From assembly GCA_949480205.1 (NCBI GenBank), contig CASXXK010000003.1:1-60049 (forward strand): DNA of 60,049 bases, given 5' to 3'. Origin of the DNA: an uncultured Candidatus Saccharibacteria bacterium. Lineage in GTDB: Bacteria; Patescibacteriota; Saccharimonadia; Saccharimonadales; Saccharimonadaceae. This document shows, piece by piece, positions 35,241-44,690 of the stretch. Under the pieces are notes generated by a model. It was not told the DNA's origin. It saw only the letters and a list, made by a program, of their open reading frames with translations, and did not search any database. Position numbers and translations under genes: made by a program. How positions within the stretch are numbered: the first letter of the stretch is position 1; every line of letters begins with the position of its first letter.

Positions 35241-35924
35241 ATGCCACCCGAAGAACTGCAATCACGCCTATTTGACCTGCAAGATGTGGGATATCGTGAA
35301 TTTCACCTAAAAACCTGCCCGCAGGCTCAAAATGTCATTGGCGTGCGAATTCCTGAGCAACGTAAGCTCGCCAAGGAGATTGCTAAAGGTGATTTTTGGC
35401 AATTCCTCGACCAAATCCAGCCACATTATTATGAAGAAGTGTTGGTTACTGGAATCGTTATCGCCACCGCACCTATGGGACTAGCTGAGCGCCTTGATTA
35501 TACTGCTTGGTTCATCCCGCAAATCAATAACTGGGCGATTTGCGATACTTTTTGTGCCAGTTTTAAACCCAAAAGTCAGGATTTACCAACACTCTGGGAC
35601 TTTATTTTGCAATATCGCGCCAGCCGGCAAGAATACGACTTGCGATTTTTGCTCGTTATGATTCTGGATCACTTTGTCTTGCCAGATTATCTTGACCAAA
35701 TTTTCCAGCTTTTGGACGAAATCAAATCTGACAAATATTATGTCGAAATGGCCCAGGCTTGGCTGGTTGCCGAACTGTTCGCCAAATTTCGCAACGAGAC
35801 TCTGGATTATCTGCAGCGTGACCAGCTTTCGGTTTTTGCGCACAATAAAGCTATCCAAAAAGCTCGCGAATCACGGCGCATTAGCGAGGCGGACAAACAA
35901 CTTCTTAACTCCATGAAACTTTAA
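35241..35924 (+). CDS. alkD: DNA alkylation repair protein (AlkD family)
   Basis: A HEAT-like-repeat glycosylase family that removes alkylated bases such as 3-methyladenine and 7-methylguanine. The 227 residues are all-helical, with NVIGVRIPEQRKLAKEI near the N terminus (the family hallmark), YYEEVLVTGIVI, INNWAICDTFCASF (the conserved W-x-x-C/VD region) and RKISE-like terminal residues (SRRISEADKQLL). TATAAT (35227-35232) ends 8 nt before the ATG. Single-gene unit. Confidence 0.9.
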   Translation: MPPEELQSRLFDLQDVGYREFHLKTCPQAQNVIGVRIPEQRKLAKEIAKGDFWQFLDQIQPHYYEEVLVTGIVIATAPMGLAERLDYTAWFIPQINNWAICDTFCASFKPKSQDLPTLWDFILQYRASRQEYDLRFLLVMILDHFVLPDYLDQIFQLLDEIKSDKYYVEMAQAWLVAELFAKFRNETLDYLQRDQLSVFAHNKAIQKARESRRISEADKQLLNSMKL

Positions 35925-36146
35925 CTATTTCCAACCCAACCAGACCAAAATCGTCGGAATGAGTAAAAGTTCTACAATGTGAAACAAGATATGCAGGGCA
36001 AAGAGCACCACGCCAAGTGCGCCAAATTTCTTCAAATTACGCGTGCAAAAGTGTTTACTCAGCCAGCCATGCTTATGGTGGCAGGAAGCATGCTCAGAAT
36101 CATGAACGCTGTTGTGGGTTTTCGTGGTATTCTTTTCCTCGGTCAT
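35925..36146 (-). CDS. Small His-rich single-pass membrane protein
   Basis: 73 residues: MTEEKNTTKTHNSVHDSEHASCHHKHGWLSKHF-type N terminus rich in histidine, then a hydrophobic helix (GVVLFALHILFHIVELLLI). Possibly metal binding, but unrecognised. TATAAT on the minus strand (36153-36158) ends 6 nt before the ATG at 36146, so I prefer it over the ATG at 36188. It is convergent with alkD (adjacent stops) and divergent from the UbiB-like gene. Confidence 0.6.
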   Translation of the reverse strand: MTEEKNTTKTHNSVHDSEHASCHHKHGWLSKHFCTRNLKKFGALGVVLFALHILFHIVELLLIPTILVWLGWK

Positions 36147-36152
36147 GATAGT

Positions 36153-36201
36153 ATTATACCACAAGAAGCTTATTGACAAATTCAACAAAGTGTGCTACAA
36201 T
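36153..36201. promoter_or_regulatory. Overlapping divergent promoters
   Basis: Plus: TTGACA (36173-36178), 17 bp, TACAAT (36196-36201) for the UbiB-like gene. Minus: TTTGTC (36175-36180), 16 bp, TATAAT (36153-36158) for the small membrane protein. The two -35 boxes overlap, so the promoters likely compete. Confidence 0.7.
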
Positions 36202-36218
36202 GATAGTAAGAAGGTGTT

Positions 36219-37634
36219 ATGCGTCTATATTTTTACGGTTTTCTACTTCTGATACAAAAAATCATTCTACGCCAAAGCACGGGCAAAGTTTTGTATCGCT
36301 TTGCCACGCGTATGGGTGTAGTTTACATCAAAATCGCTCAAATTATCGCCATGCAAAACTATGGCAACATTTTCACAGAAGAAGACCGGGTCCAACTTTC
36401 GAAGATTTGCGATGACTGTAATCCAATACCATATCATAAAATTGCTAAACAAATTGAAGCAGAATATAATCGTCCCCTTGAAGAAATTTTCCAGTATATT
36501 GACCCGAATCCGGTTGGCTCGGCTTCAATTTCGCAAGTCCACCGCGCGGTTCTGCTGGATGGGCGCGAAGTCGCCCTCAAAGTCAAACGTCAGGATGTTG
36601 TCAAAAAAGTTCAACACGATACGCGCCAAATCCGTCGCTTCATTCATCGTTTCGGCAAGCTAGCCAAATTTCGCAATTATCTTGGCAGTGACAAAGCCCT
36701 TGAGTTGTGGGCAAGCTGGATTGAGCAAGAGACCGATTTTCGCCACGAGCAGCAGAATCTGCTTGCCTACCAGAATTTTGCTGACAGTGTGAACGGCAAG
36801 ATTGCCGGTGCGGTTTCTATTAAAGTTCCAGCGCTTATACCTGAACTTTGCACAGACAATATCATTGCGATGGAGTTCATTTCTGACCCGACCATCAATC
36901 AACTTGAGCTCACTGCTGAAAATAAAACGCGTATCCGTCGCGGCATGAATGACTATGTCAATCTATCGTTTTATGCTTTACTGCACGGCTTGCCAGTAAC
37001 ATTTCACGGCGATCCGCATAGCGGCAATGTCTATCTTGATGCCGATGGTAACGTTGGGTTTCTTGATCTTGGCCTCAGTTTTTCTTTTAGTGGCGAGGAA
37101 GCAGATTTTGTCCGGCAGCTTTTTCTTAATGCTTACAACGTGCGCACGGATAAATTAGTTGAATTGTTATTGCAAAACGGCAAATATACTGATCTTGATC
37201 ATGAGCAATACCGTGCTGACGTTGAAGCTCAAGCCAAACGTTTTCGCAGCATTCATGCGTCGCAATTCTTTGTGGAAATGATGAATATTTATACGCGCTA
37301 TAACATTGAGCCACCCGAAATCACCTACAAACTTGGCAAAGCCTTTCTGGCACTTTACGGCATGAATAATTTTGTCGAAAATCCAATTAATACCAAGGAG
37401 TTGTTAGGGGCGCAAGTCATCGAATATTACCTCAATCGTGCTGCAGATGACGTCACTACGCTAGTTGCGTCGGGGTTGGAAATCCTACCTAACTTCCTGA
37501 CCACCGCTAGCGAACGGGGAATTGTTCGTGGGTTAGCTGAACAATTGATTAGTCTTGATCGACTCAAGAATCAATTTAGTGCAGCACTCGATCATTGTGA
37601 CGAAATTTTGGCCTTTTTTAATTCCCAACTATGA
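36219..37634 (+). CDS. ABC1/AarF/UbiB family kinase-like protein
   Basis: An atypical kinase family linked to ubiquinone synthesis or membrane lipid handling. The 471 residues have QIIAMQNYGNIFTEEDRVQLSKICDD, the Ala-rich nucleotide loop GSASISQVHRAVLLDGREVALKVKRQ, FRHEQQNLLAY, and the catalytic FHGDPHSGNVYLD and VGFLDLGLSF. No quinone genes are visible here, so its role is open. An AAGGTG site precedes the ATG. It overlaps the AraC-type gene as ATGA. Confidence 0.9.
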   Translation: MRLYFYGFLLLIQKIILRQSTGKVLYRFATRMGVVYIKIAQIIAMQNYGNIFTEEDRVQLSKICDDCNPIPYHKIAKQIEAEYNRPLEEIFQYIDPNPVGSASISQVHRAVLLDGREVALKVKRQDVVKKVQHDTRQIRRFIHRFGKLAKFRNYLGSDKALELWASWIEQETDFRHEQQNLLAYQNFADSVNGKIAGAVSIKVPALIPELCTDNIIAMEFISDPTINQLELTAENKTRIRRGMNDYVNLSFYALLHGLPVTFHGDPHSGNVYLDADGNVGFLDLGLSFSFSGEEADFVRQLFLNAYNVRTDKLVELLLQNGKYTDLDHEQYRADVEAQAKRFRSIHASQFFVEMMNIYTRYNIEPPEITYKLGKAFLALYGMNNFVENPINTKELLGAQVIEYYLNRAADDVTTLVASGLEILPNFLTTASERGIVRGLAEQLISLDRLKNQFSAALDHCDEILAFFNSQL

Positions 37635-38428
37635 CTTTTTATAATAATCTCAATTCGGCAATGGACTATCTCGAACAACATCTTGACGGGAAGTTGGATT
37701 ATTATGTTTTAGCGCGCAAAGCAGGCGTAAGTCTTGGCACTTTGCAACGCATCTTCCCACTTTTTGCTGGCATCACACTTACGGATTATATTCGACGTCG
37801 TCGCCTAACTCTGGCCGGTAAAGACCTCGTGCAAACCGATGCGCGCGTAATCGACGTTGCCGTTAAATACGGTTACGAATCAGCGGTAGCTTTTTCGCGG
37901 GCTTTTCAAAAGTTTCATGGCATTAAGCCTAGCATGGCTAAAAATAATACTGTCGAACTCAAATATTACCCCAAACTTATTTTCTCGCCACCTCAACTTG
38001 AGCCCGAACTTGATTACGAAATCATTAAATTGCCCGCTATGCAGCTTTTTGGTTGTAGCATTTTGACCGATAACCAACACATCAAGCGCGATGCCCCGCA
38101 ACTTTATCTTGAAATTGAGCGCCAATATCCCGATTTACCACATCCAGATTATGGTATGATCAACTATCTTGCAACTCGTGACTCGCTTGAATCTTACGAA
38201 TATTGGGTTTTATGGCAAGAATATCATTCCGGCATGAAAAGCTACCATGTTCCAGCATCACGTTGGCTCAAAATTTGCATTCCTTCGCAAGAAGCTCGCG
38301 ACATTCAAGAAATGTCCGACCGTTTCTATGAAAAGTTCCTCCCCACGTGTTGTTATCGTCTCAAGCCAGACCCAGAACTTGAACATTATCATGATAATGT
38401 TACGGATTTTCTGATCCCAATTTATTAA
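37631..38428 (+). CDS. AraC-family regulator with GyrI-like effector domain
   Basis: 265 residues. The N-terminal third has two helix-turn-helix motifs (YYVLARKAGVSLGTLQRIF and IDVAVKYGYESAVAFSRAFQKFHGIKPS), the classic AraC signature. The C-terminal part resembles GyrI-like/effector-binding domains (LPAMQLFGCSI, WVLWQEYHSG), which bind small hydrophobic ligands. The start overlaps the UbiB-like gene stop (ATGA). The shared operon suggests ligand-dependent control of its neighbours. Confidence 0.9.
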   Translation: MTFYNNLNSAMDYLEQHLDGKLDYYVLARKAGVSLGTLQRIFPLFAGITLTDYIRRRRLTLAGKDLVQTDARVIDVAVKYGYESAVAFSRAFQKFHGIKPSMAKNNTVELKYYPKLIFSPPQLEPELDYEIIKLPAMQLFGCSILTDNQHIKRDAPQLYLEIERQYPDLPHPDYGMINYLATRDSLESYEYWVLWQEYHSGMKSYHVPASRWLKICIPSQEARDIQEMSDRFYEKFLPTCCYRLKPDPELEHYHDNVTDFLIPIY

Positions 38429-38489
38429 ACTGACTTTTCTGGTTGCCAAAAAATCGGGCAAAGCCACCGTTTTTGCATACAATGGTTTC

Positions 38490-40343
38490 ATGTGCGACTT
38501 TGGCTATGAGGTATTCTTAGGGACTAGCTATATCTCCCCGGCTGACTGGCAGGACTTTTTAGTGGCAGTCCAACGTCAAATTGGTAGTCTCCGAACTTGG
38601 TCACTGCGAATTCATTTTGATCGCCAAGTAATTCACTACTTTGTGCAGAGTCCAGTTGAGCTGCCACCCAGTATGCAACTTGCCAAGTTCTTGCTCAAGC
38701 CTGCCACTTTGCCAGCAGAGCCCCAAGTGGATATGGGCTGGCCGCTTGTACATCGGCTTGAAGATAACTGTACGGCACTGGCGGCTTCGTTGATACGCAA
38801 GCATCAACATCTATCAATGCTAGTCTTGAGGCTAAATGGCTGGCGCCAGGGCATTGTTGCCTCCGTTGATGCCGTCGTAAATGATAATACGCAAGCTTTG
38901 CGGCGGCGCTTACTACTCTCCTCGCCAGCTACGTTATTGAGCGTAGATTTTGCTCAAAATCGGAATTTTAGTTATAAGAAAATCCCCAAATACCTAAATA
39001 TTGATAAAATTTCCAAACTTTTACTCCCCATAGGGCAGTCTAGCTTGCTTGAAGTTGATGTCTTTCCGTATAGCATAGCGAAATCGTATTTGCAGCTGGA
39101 ACAATATGATTTTGCGCGCCACTCGCTCATTCTTGGTGGTAGTGGTATGGGCAAGTCTAAATTTATCGCTAGTATGGTGAATCAACTTTATCATCAGCAT
39201 CGCGACGAATATCAGATTGTTATAATTGACCCTCACGATGTCCTCAAAACTGATTTGGCGCACATTGCTGACCGCAGGGTAGTTGACTTTGTTGACTCGG
39301 CTAATGGTATTAACTTGTTTACCGCAAGCTCGCAAGGGCTTAGTGCTAGTATTGAGCTTCTGCTTGGGCTATTCCAGTCGTTCATCGCCAATAACTATAA
39401 TAGTCGCCTGGAGCGCGTCTTGCGACATGGTATCTATCTGCTCTCCACGGCGCAGATTTTTTCTTTCACAACGCTGCGTGAGCTATTAACTAATCTTGAG
39501 TATCGTCAACAGTTGCTCAACCAGTGGCAGAATAAATTGCCCGCTAGTGTCGCTCAATTTTTCCTCACTGATTTTCAGGAACTCAAAACCAAAGCTTATA
39601 GTGAATCCATTGCGCCAATTATCGCCTTCATCGACGAAATGCAAATGGTACCCGCTTTTAACCAGGAGTGTAAAACAGTTGGCCTCGAGGGCGTTTTGCA
39701 GAGCAACTTCCTGACGATTTTCTCACTTAACCGTCTCAAATTTGGTGATAAGGTCGTTCGAACGTTGGCTGGTCTGCTCGTGCAACAACTCTTTTTGCTG
39801 GCGCAGAATCGTTCCGAAAACCGTCACTTGATCGTGGTGATTGATGAGGTCGCGGTGGTTGAAAATCCGATTTTGCCACGCTTTTTGTCCGAACTGCGCA
39901 AGTATGGCGTTTCGGTATTTCTAGCTGGCCAATACTTCGCGCAAATTAGCCCTAACTTACGCGACTCAATTTTTGCCAACGTCTCCAATTTCTATCTTTT
40001 TCGGGTGTCACGAGCAGACGCAAATTTGCTTGCCCAAAATTTAGAAATCAAGTTAGTGGGCAGTGATATTGTGGATGACCAAGCTAAATTATTGGCCGGT
40101 CTCAAAAGTCGCGAATGCCTTGTGCGGATTAGTTCTGAGGGTAAAAATCTTCCCATTTTTAAAGCTAGTACTACAGATTATATCAGTGGAGAACCAGTTC
40201 CAGCCAAACCTATTCCGCAGGTATCTGTCGCTCAATCCTCAGATGTTGCAACGGACTCCAATTTTGACTTCGCTTTTGATGATGCTGATATTGGCGACTT
40301 AATGCCGAGTATTAGCACCAGCCGTCAAACCTTAAAACATTAA
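38490..40343 (+). CDS. VirB4/HerA-like ATPase (type IV secretion or DNA-transfer type)
   Basis: 617 residues. The C-terminal two thirds form a P-loop ATPase of the HerA/VirB4/TraG kind: ILGGSGMGKSKFIASMVNQL (Walker A near residue 220), VIIDPHDVLK, LIVVIDEVAVVENP (Walker B near residue 446) and the arginine-rich ELRKYGVSVFLAGQYFAQI. In CPR genomes such proteins often stand near pilus or DNA-uptake genes; none is adjacent here. TACAAT (38478-38483) ends 6 nt before the ATG. It is followed 16 nt later by the unknown gene at 40360. Confidence 0.82.
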   Translation: MCDFGYEVFLGTSYISPADWQDFLVAVQRQIGSLRTWSLRIHFDRQVIHYFVQSPVELPPSMQLAKFLLKPATLPAEPQVDMGWPLVHRLEDNCTALAASLIRKHQHLSMLVLRLNGWRQGIVASVDAVVNDNTQALRRRLLLSSPATLLSVDFAQNRNFSYKKIPKYLNIDKISKLLLPIGQSSLLEVDVFPYSIAKSYLQLEQYDFARHSLILGGSGMGKSKFIASMVNQLYHQHRDEYQIVIIDPHDVLKTDLAHIADRRVVDFVDSANGINLFTASSQGLSASIELLLGLFQSFIANNYNSRLERVLRHGIYLLSTAQIFSFTTLRELLTNLEYRQQLLNQWQNKLPASVAQFFLTDFQELKTKAYSESIAPIIAFIDEMQMVPAFNQECKTVGLEGVLQSNFLTIFSLNRLKFGDKVVRTLAGLLVQQLFLLAQNRSENRHLIVVIDEVAVVENPILPRFLSELRKYGVSVFLAGQYFAQISPNLRDSIFANVSNFYLFRVSRADANLLAQNLEIKLVGSDIVDDQAKLLAGLKSRECLVRISSEGKNLPIFKASTTDYISGEPVPAKPIPQVSVAQSSDVATDSNFDFAFDDADIGDLMPSISTSRQTLKH

Positions 40344-40359
40344 CTTTTGGAGAAAACTT

Positions 40360-41061
40360 ATGACCGAAGCCACAACTCTAGCTATCACTAATCAGATTTT
40401 TCAAGCAATTTTTGGCCAAGATAATCCCTACACTTTGGAGCAGCTCAAGGCGCAGTTTGCGTCTGATATTCAGCTTCCAACTGCAGTTAAAGATTCAACA
40501 ACGGGCGAAATTACTTATTCTGCCATGCCGAACGCCGAAAAATATATTACCGATGCTAATTCTGGCAAACGCAGCGAATCGCAGGGTTGGCTTCAACCTC
40601 AGCGTCCAATTAAAGGTATGAAAGATCTTCTTCAGGCCTGGCAAGAGATTAACTATATTACTACCGAACGCGTCTATGATAGTGAGAATGTTGCCATGAG
40701 CGATCCAATCTACCATTCGCAAAATGTCTACAATTCTACCAACTGCGGTGGTTGCAAAAACATTATTTTCTGTGACGGTACTTATGATTCTGAGTTTGCT
40801 ATTGCTTGCCAGCGTAGCACAGGCGCTAATTTCTCAATACGTGTAGATGATTCCAATACTTGCGCCAATTCATACCATGTGATCTGTTCTAGCAAAATTA
40901 GTAATTCGCTATTTATCCAGGATGCCAGCGATTTGTATGAATGCATGTTTTGTAGTCACCTTAATAATCAGAAATATTGCATTGCCAATATACAGTTTGA
41001 CGAAAAAACTTATTTCCAAATCAAAGCCAAAGTCATTCAGTGGATTTTACGCCAGAAATAA
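40360..41061 (+). CDS. Cysteine-containing protein of unknown function
   Basis: 233 residues, not recognised. The middle part (DPIYHSQNVYNSTNCGGCKN, FCDGTYDSEFAIACQRSTG, CANSYHVICSSKISNSLFIQ) repeats short turns with Asn/Ser/Cys that look like a beta-helix. The end has CMFCSHLNNQKYCIAN, a Cx2C pair plus Cys, perhaps a metal site. ATG follows TGGAGAA. It is probably in one operon with the VirB4-like ATPase. Confidence 0.6.
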   Translation: MTEATTLAITNQIFQAIFGQDNPYTLEQLKAQFASDIQLPTAVKDSTTGEITYSAMPNAEKYITDANSGKRSESQGWLQPQRPIKGMKDLLQAWQEINYITTERVYDSENVAMSDPIYHSQNVYNSTNCGGCKNIIFCDGTYDSEFAIACQRSTGANFSIRVDDSNTCANSYHVICSSKISNSLFIQDASDLYECMFCSHLNNQKYCIANIQFDEKTYFQIKAKVIQWILRQK

Positions 41062-41075
41062 CTATAATATATAGT

Positions 41076-41297
41076 ATGATTTATACTGTTACGGTCAAAC
41101 CCGGCTCCAAAAAGGGCCCATTAGTGCTGCAAAATACTCATGAGTTAACGGTTTATATACGAGAGAAGCCAATTGGCGGCGAGGCCAACGTGGCGTTAAT
41201 TAGGTTATTAAGTAAACATTTTGGCGTGGCTAAATCTTGCGTCGTCATCAAAAGTGGCACAACTAGTCGACAAAAGCTGATTGAAGTAGTACAATAA
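41076..41297 (+). CDS. DUF167/YggU family protein
   Basis: 73 residues beginning MIYTVTVKPGSKKGPLV, then LTVYIREKPIGGEANVALIRLLSKHFGVAKSCVVIKSGTTSRQKLIEV-like sequence, the whole YggU/DUF167 fold (KPGSK...EGKAN...G..SR.K). Function unknown. TATAAT (41063-41068) ends 7 nt before the ATG at 41076, which I prefer to 41040. Confidence 0.9.
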   Translation: MIYTVTVKPGSKKGPLVLQNTHELTVYIREKPIGGEANVALIRLLSKHFGVAKSCVVIKSGTTSRQKLIEVVQ

Positions 41298-41334
41298 GGT
41301 TAACTGGTAAAAATAGTCATAGAGAGGTTATGGT

Positions 41335-41796
41335 ATGGCAGAAATATTAAGTATCAACGGCGCAGAGGTAAAAATCGGCGAAGATGACGGCAAAGTGGTC
41401 ACTACTCCAATTGCGGCACTGCAATTCGCCAACCCGAAGGTTGGCGACAAAGTCGATGTTTACCGCGATGGTAAAGATTTCATCGTCAAGCGCACCGAAG
41501 GCGGAATTTGCGCAACTGTCGACGGTGAGCGCACCATCAACAAGCATATCTTCGTTTGGATTGGAGCTTTTATGTTTGGCGGCTTTGGCGTAGATCGTTT
41601 TATGCGTGGTCAGACTGGTCTCGGCGTACTTAAACTTTTACTTTGCACGATTGGTTGGATTACAATCATTGGTGGTTTTGCTGGCTGGATTTGGACTTTG
41701 GTAGACTGGATTAACGGCATCGTCAAGGCTTACGGTGGTGCTTATAGTAACGAAGAGAACTTTACCTTCGACGAAAACGGTAATTACACCGAATAA
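41335..41796 (+). CDS. TM2-domain membrane protein
   Basis: 153 residues: a small N-terminal beta-type region (VKIGEDDGKVVTTPIAALQFANP), then two transmembrane helices with the TM2 pattern (VWIGAFMFGGFGVDRFMRGQ, GLGVLKLLL, GGFAGWIWTLVDWINGI). The DRF motif between the helices is typical. Role unknown. RBS GAGAGGTT. It starts a run with the acetyltransferase and two membrane proteins. Confidence 0.85.
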   Translation: MAEILSINGAEVKIGEDDGKVVTTPIAALQFANPKVGDKVDVYRDGKDFIVKRTEGGICATVDGERTINKHIFVWIGAFMFGGFGVDRFMRGQTGLGVLKLLLCTIGWITIIGGFAGWIWTLVDWINGIVKAYGGAYSNEENFTFDENGNYTE

Positions 41797-41813
41797 ATTT
41801 AGGGGTACAAAAA

Positions 41814-42251
41814 ATGGAGGTAGAATTTCGCATCGCTAAGCGCGCTGATCTGGCAGACATCATTAGTCTTACCAACGAATGTTTTGATGAGGAGACCCCA
41901 CTTGCTTATGTAGAGAAAATCTGGGACCAATATGCGCATGATCCAAACCAGATTTATCTCAATGGCTATCTAGATGGCAAGATCGTAGCACACACCAAGA
42001 TTACGATTATTCCTACAATCTATGAAGATATGAATACATATGCTATTCTTAACCACGTCTGCGTCAAGCCAGATATGCGGCGGCATCATCTTGGCACTAA
42101 GTTGCTAGATGAAACTTTTCGCATTTGCAAGAAGTGCGGCGTTAAAACCGTAGAGCTCTGGTCCAAAAATTTCCGCCAGCCAGCACATGCTTTATATCAA
42201 AAATACGGCTTCGAGGTAGTCGACGCGAAGTTCTTCTCTAAGGATATTTAG
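41814..42251 (+). CDS. GNAT-family N-acetyltransferase
   Basis: 145 residues with the GNAT core: ILNHVCVKPDMRRHHLGTKLLDETFRICKKCG contains the acetyl-CoA loop (R-R-H-H-L-G), and ALYQKYGFEVVDAKFF the terminal strand. Substrate unknown. Spacing of 17 nt after the TM2 gene suggests one operon. Confidence 0.88.
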   Translation: MEVEFRIAKRADLADIISLTNECFDEETPLAYVEKIWDQYAHDPNQIYLNGYLDGKIVAHTKITIIPTIYEDMNTYAILNHVCVKPDMRRHHLGTKLLDETFRICKKCGVKTVELWSKNFRQPAHALYQKYGFEVVDAKFFSKDI

Positions 42252-42273
42252 GAAAGGTAAAAGGGAGGCAAAA

Positions 42274-43455
42274 ATGAAAATCCACAGCATTTATATCGGT
42301 GGATGGTTCCAACGCACGATGTTGCAACTTTCTGAGGTGTATGATTTTCTACGCAACGGGGAATCACAACTCAAACTTAACAAAAAGAAATTAGCCGAGC
42401 TACGCAAGAACCTCGACCTTGGTAGTGTCGAATACGGTGTTCAGGGCGAAGAGTTCGTGATGTTTGTTACGAGTGAACATTTGCGAGTCAAAATCTTTGA
42501 AGACGGATTAATCGTTATTGGTAGCGAACGCGTAAGTGAGGAGACTCTTTTCGCCGATGTGGAGCATCTCAAGGATTATTATGAACAAAAATTATCTCCG
42601 GCTATCAATTACATTTTCAGTCTTGGTGCACCTGTGCCTAAGGAGCTAGCTCATATCGAAAACATTTATCCATATTTTGTGGTCTGCGACAATGCTTCGC
42701 GCGAGGATATTGCCGAATTGCTTTCCAAGACCGAACGTCAGAAATACTTTGAGTTTGACAACAAGAGCTACAGTGTGTTGCGTGGTGACAAATATTATTT
42801 CATCAACAATAAGAAAACTTCTCAGCCCAAGATCGAGCGCTATGTGGAAGAACAGATTTTTATCCGAGAGTTTAAAGGACAATTGCACCGCTATCTCAAT
42901 CTCCACCGTATTATTTGGGAAAAGATTGACCAAGTTAAGGATCGCGCCAAAGTTCGTGGTAGCGATGTGATTAAATTCTCCACCAAACTTGAATCTTATG
43001 CTAAGACGGTAACTTTGATTGACGGACGCATTCGCCAGATGTCTACCTACATCTCTACACGTGAGCGCATCGCCAAGCAAGATAAAGAACTTGAAGAATT
43101 TTTGGCGATTTCCGGATTTAGGTATGAGACCTTGCGCAATACACTAGAATACATCAAAGACCTCTGGGATATGACCAAGAATTATGTCCAATCCGCGCAA
43201 AAATTGTTTGATGGCATCAAACAGGATGTGACATCAAGCTCAATCAACAGCTTGACCATCGTTACCTCAATGTCAGCCGGTGCGGCAATCCTCGATCTGT
43301 TTACTGAGTCCGAACCAAGCTTTACGACTTTCGGTTTCGTTTACTTCTTTATCCTTGCCTTAGTTGGTTGGATAGCCACCAAATTACTCAATAAGGTTGC
43401 CGAGAAGCGCAAATACGAAATTTCTGATATTGATATTGACACTAATATTAAGTAA
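42274..43455 (+). CDS. Membrane-anchored coiled-coil protein, unknown
   Basis: 393 residues without a signal peptide. The N-terminal part is mixed alpha/beta; residues 195-330 are helical and coiled-coil-like (VKDRAKVRGSDVIKFSTKLE, RERIAKQDKELEEFLAISG). Two transmembrane helices follow (SMSAGAAILDLF and FVYFFILALVGWIATKLL). The layout recalls CorA-type proteins, but no GMN motif is present, so I do not assign it. RBS GGGAGG. Confidence 0.6.
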   Translation: MKIHSIYIGGWFQRTMLQLSEVYDFLRNGESQLKLNKKKLAELRKNLDLGSVEYGVQGEEFVMFVTSEHLRVKIFEDGLIVIGSERVSEETLFADVEHLKDYYEQKLSPAINYIFSLGAPVPKELAHIENIYPYFVVCDNASREDIAELLSKTERQKYFEFDNKSYSVLRGDKYYFINNKKTSQPKIERYVEEQIFIREFKGQLHRYLNLHRIIWEKIDQVKDRAKVRGSDVIKFSTKLESYAKTVTLIDGRIRQMSTYISTRERIAKQDKELEEFLAISGFRYETLRNTLEYIKDLWDMTKNYVQSAQKLFDGIKQDVTSSSINSLTIVTSMSAGAAILDLFTESEPSFTTFGFVYFFILALVGWIATKLLNKVAEKRKYEISDIDIDTNIK

Positions 43456-43466
43456 CAAGGAGTATG

Positions 43467-44681
43467 ATGAAAAAATTATTAATTAGTCTGGTAGGGGTAT
43501 TGGCGGTAAGCTTTGCCAGTTTAACCGCAGTTCCCGCATTTGCAATTGAGGCTGCCGACGGCGCCAGAACCACAAACGATGTCGAAGCAACATCTTTGGA
43601 AGATTCTCGATCTGAAGACGCTTCTAAAAGTGAAGAAATTGCTCCAACTTTCGCCACTGAGCTCAACGAGAGTGAGCGTTCGGTTAAGTTTAAGCTCGGA
43701 CACAGCCTGATTCTCACGGGCAATAATCTCACGAGTGACATCAGCAACAAAACTGGCATCATGCTTACGGTTGGCAATAACCTCTCTTTGCGCACCGCCT
43801 CCGAGTATAGCTTCTTGGTTGGTAATACTATTAACTTTGCCGGTGAGACTGTGCGCGATCTCTATATCGTGGGCAACTCAGTGGCGCTTGCACATGACGC
43901 CAAAATCGGCCGCGACGTTTTTGCAGCTGCTAATACTCTCACTATTAACACCGATATTGCTGGTGATTTAGCGGTTACGGCCGATACGATTTTGCTCAAA
44001 GATGTCAAAATTGCGGGTAACCTTAATCTCAGCGTCGCCAATGTTGAGTTCGCAGGCAAAGTCGAGGTTGCTGGCACCCTAGTTTATAATGACGACGCTA
44101 ACGTTACCGGCTTGGATCGAGTTAAATCTGGTAGTGTCGAAGTCTATCATGTCGAGCAAATTGATCAAGCTACGCGCATGATGGCGCAGGTTTATGGCCA
44201 AATTATGAGCATAGTCGCATTATTCTTGGCGATGGTGATTATTTGTGCAATTTTCCCACGACTACATGCCAAGGTTGCTGATGAGGCGACGGTGGGGCGT
44301 TTTGGTACTAATCTCGCCATCGGTCTGGGCGTCCTGATTGCTGTACCGATTGTGGCGGTTTTCGCCTTCTTCACGTTGTTGGCCGCACCGCTCGGTATCA
44401 TCGCACTTGCGTTGTATCTGATTGCGATTTACCTTGCTCAGGGATTCGCTGGCGCTTGGCTTGGGCATGTGATTGTAGAGAAACTCTGCAAGGTAAAAGG
44501 CAATATCTTTGTTGAAGCCTTGATCGGTATTGTGATTTTGGGCTTACTTAGCTTAGTCCCGTATCTCGGTGCGATTACTGGATTTCTCGGCCTGTTACTG
44601 GGGCTGGGCCTCATCGTCAGTAGTATCAAACCTGCACAGAAAGTTGCCAAAGCCAAAGAAGCTAAGCAGATTAAGGCTTAG
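43467..44681 (+). CDS. Exported bactofilin-like/polymer-forming protein with membrane tail
   Basis: A signal peptide (KKLLISLVGVLAVSFASLTAVPAFA) is followed by an acidic stretch, then short repeated strands of the beta-helix kind (GNNLTSD, VGNNLSLRT, VGNTINFAG, VGNSVALAH, AANTLTIN, DIAGDLAV), as in bactofilin-like polymer-forming domains. Three to four transmembrane helices and a lysine-rich tail end it. Probably an envelope scaffold. AAGGAG lies 5 nt before the ATG at 43467 and only 2 nt before that at 43464. Confidence 0.7.
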   Translation: MKKLLISLVGVLAVSFASLTAVPAFAIEAADGARTTNDVEATSLEDSRSEDASKSEEIAPTFATELNESERSVKFKLGHSLILTGNNLTSDISNKTGIMLTVGNNLSLRTASEYSFLVGNTINFAGETVRDLYIVGNSVALAHDAKIGRDVFAAANTLTINTDIAGDLAVTADTILLKDVKIAGNLNLSVANVEFAGKVEVAGTLVYNDDANVTGLDRVKSGSVEVYHVEQIDQATRMMAQVYGQIMSIVALFLAMVIICAIFPRLHAKVADEATVGRFGTNLAIGLGVLIAVPIVAVFAFFTLLAAPLGIIALALYLIAIYLAQGFAGAWLGHVIVEKLCKVKGNIFVEALIGIVILGLLSLVPYLGAITGFLGLLLGLGLIVSSIKPAQKVAKAKEAKQIKA

Positions 44682-44690
44682 GAGCACGAA

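Noticed and set aside
42274-43455. CorA magnesium channel
   Set aside because: The coiled coil plus two C-terminal helices fit, but there is no GMN motif.
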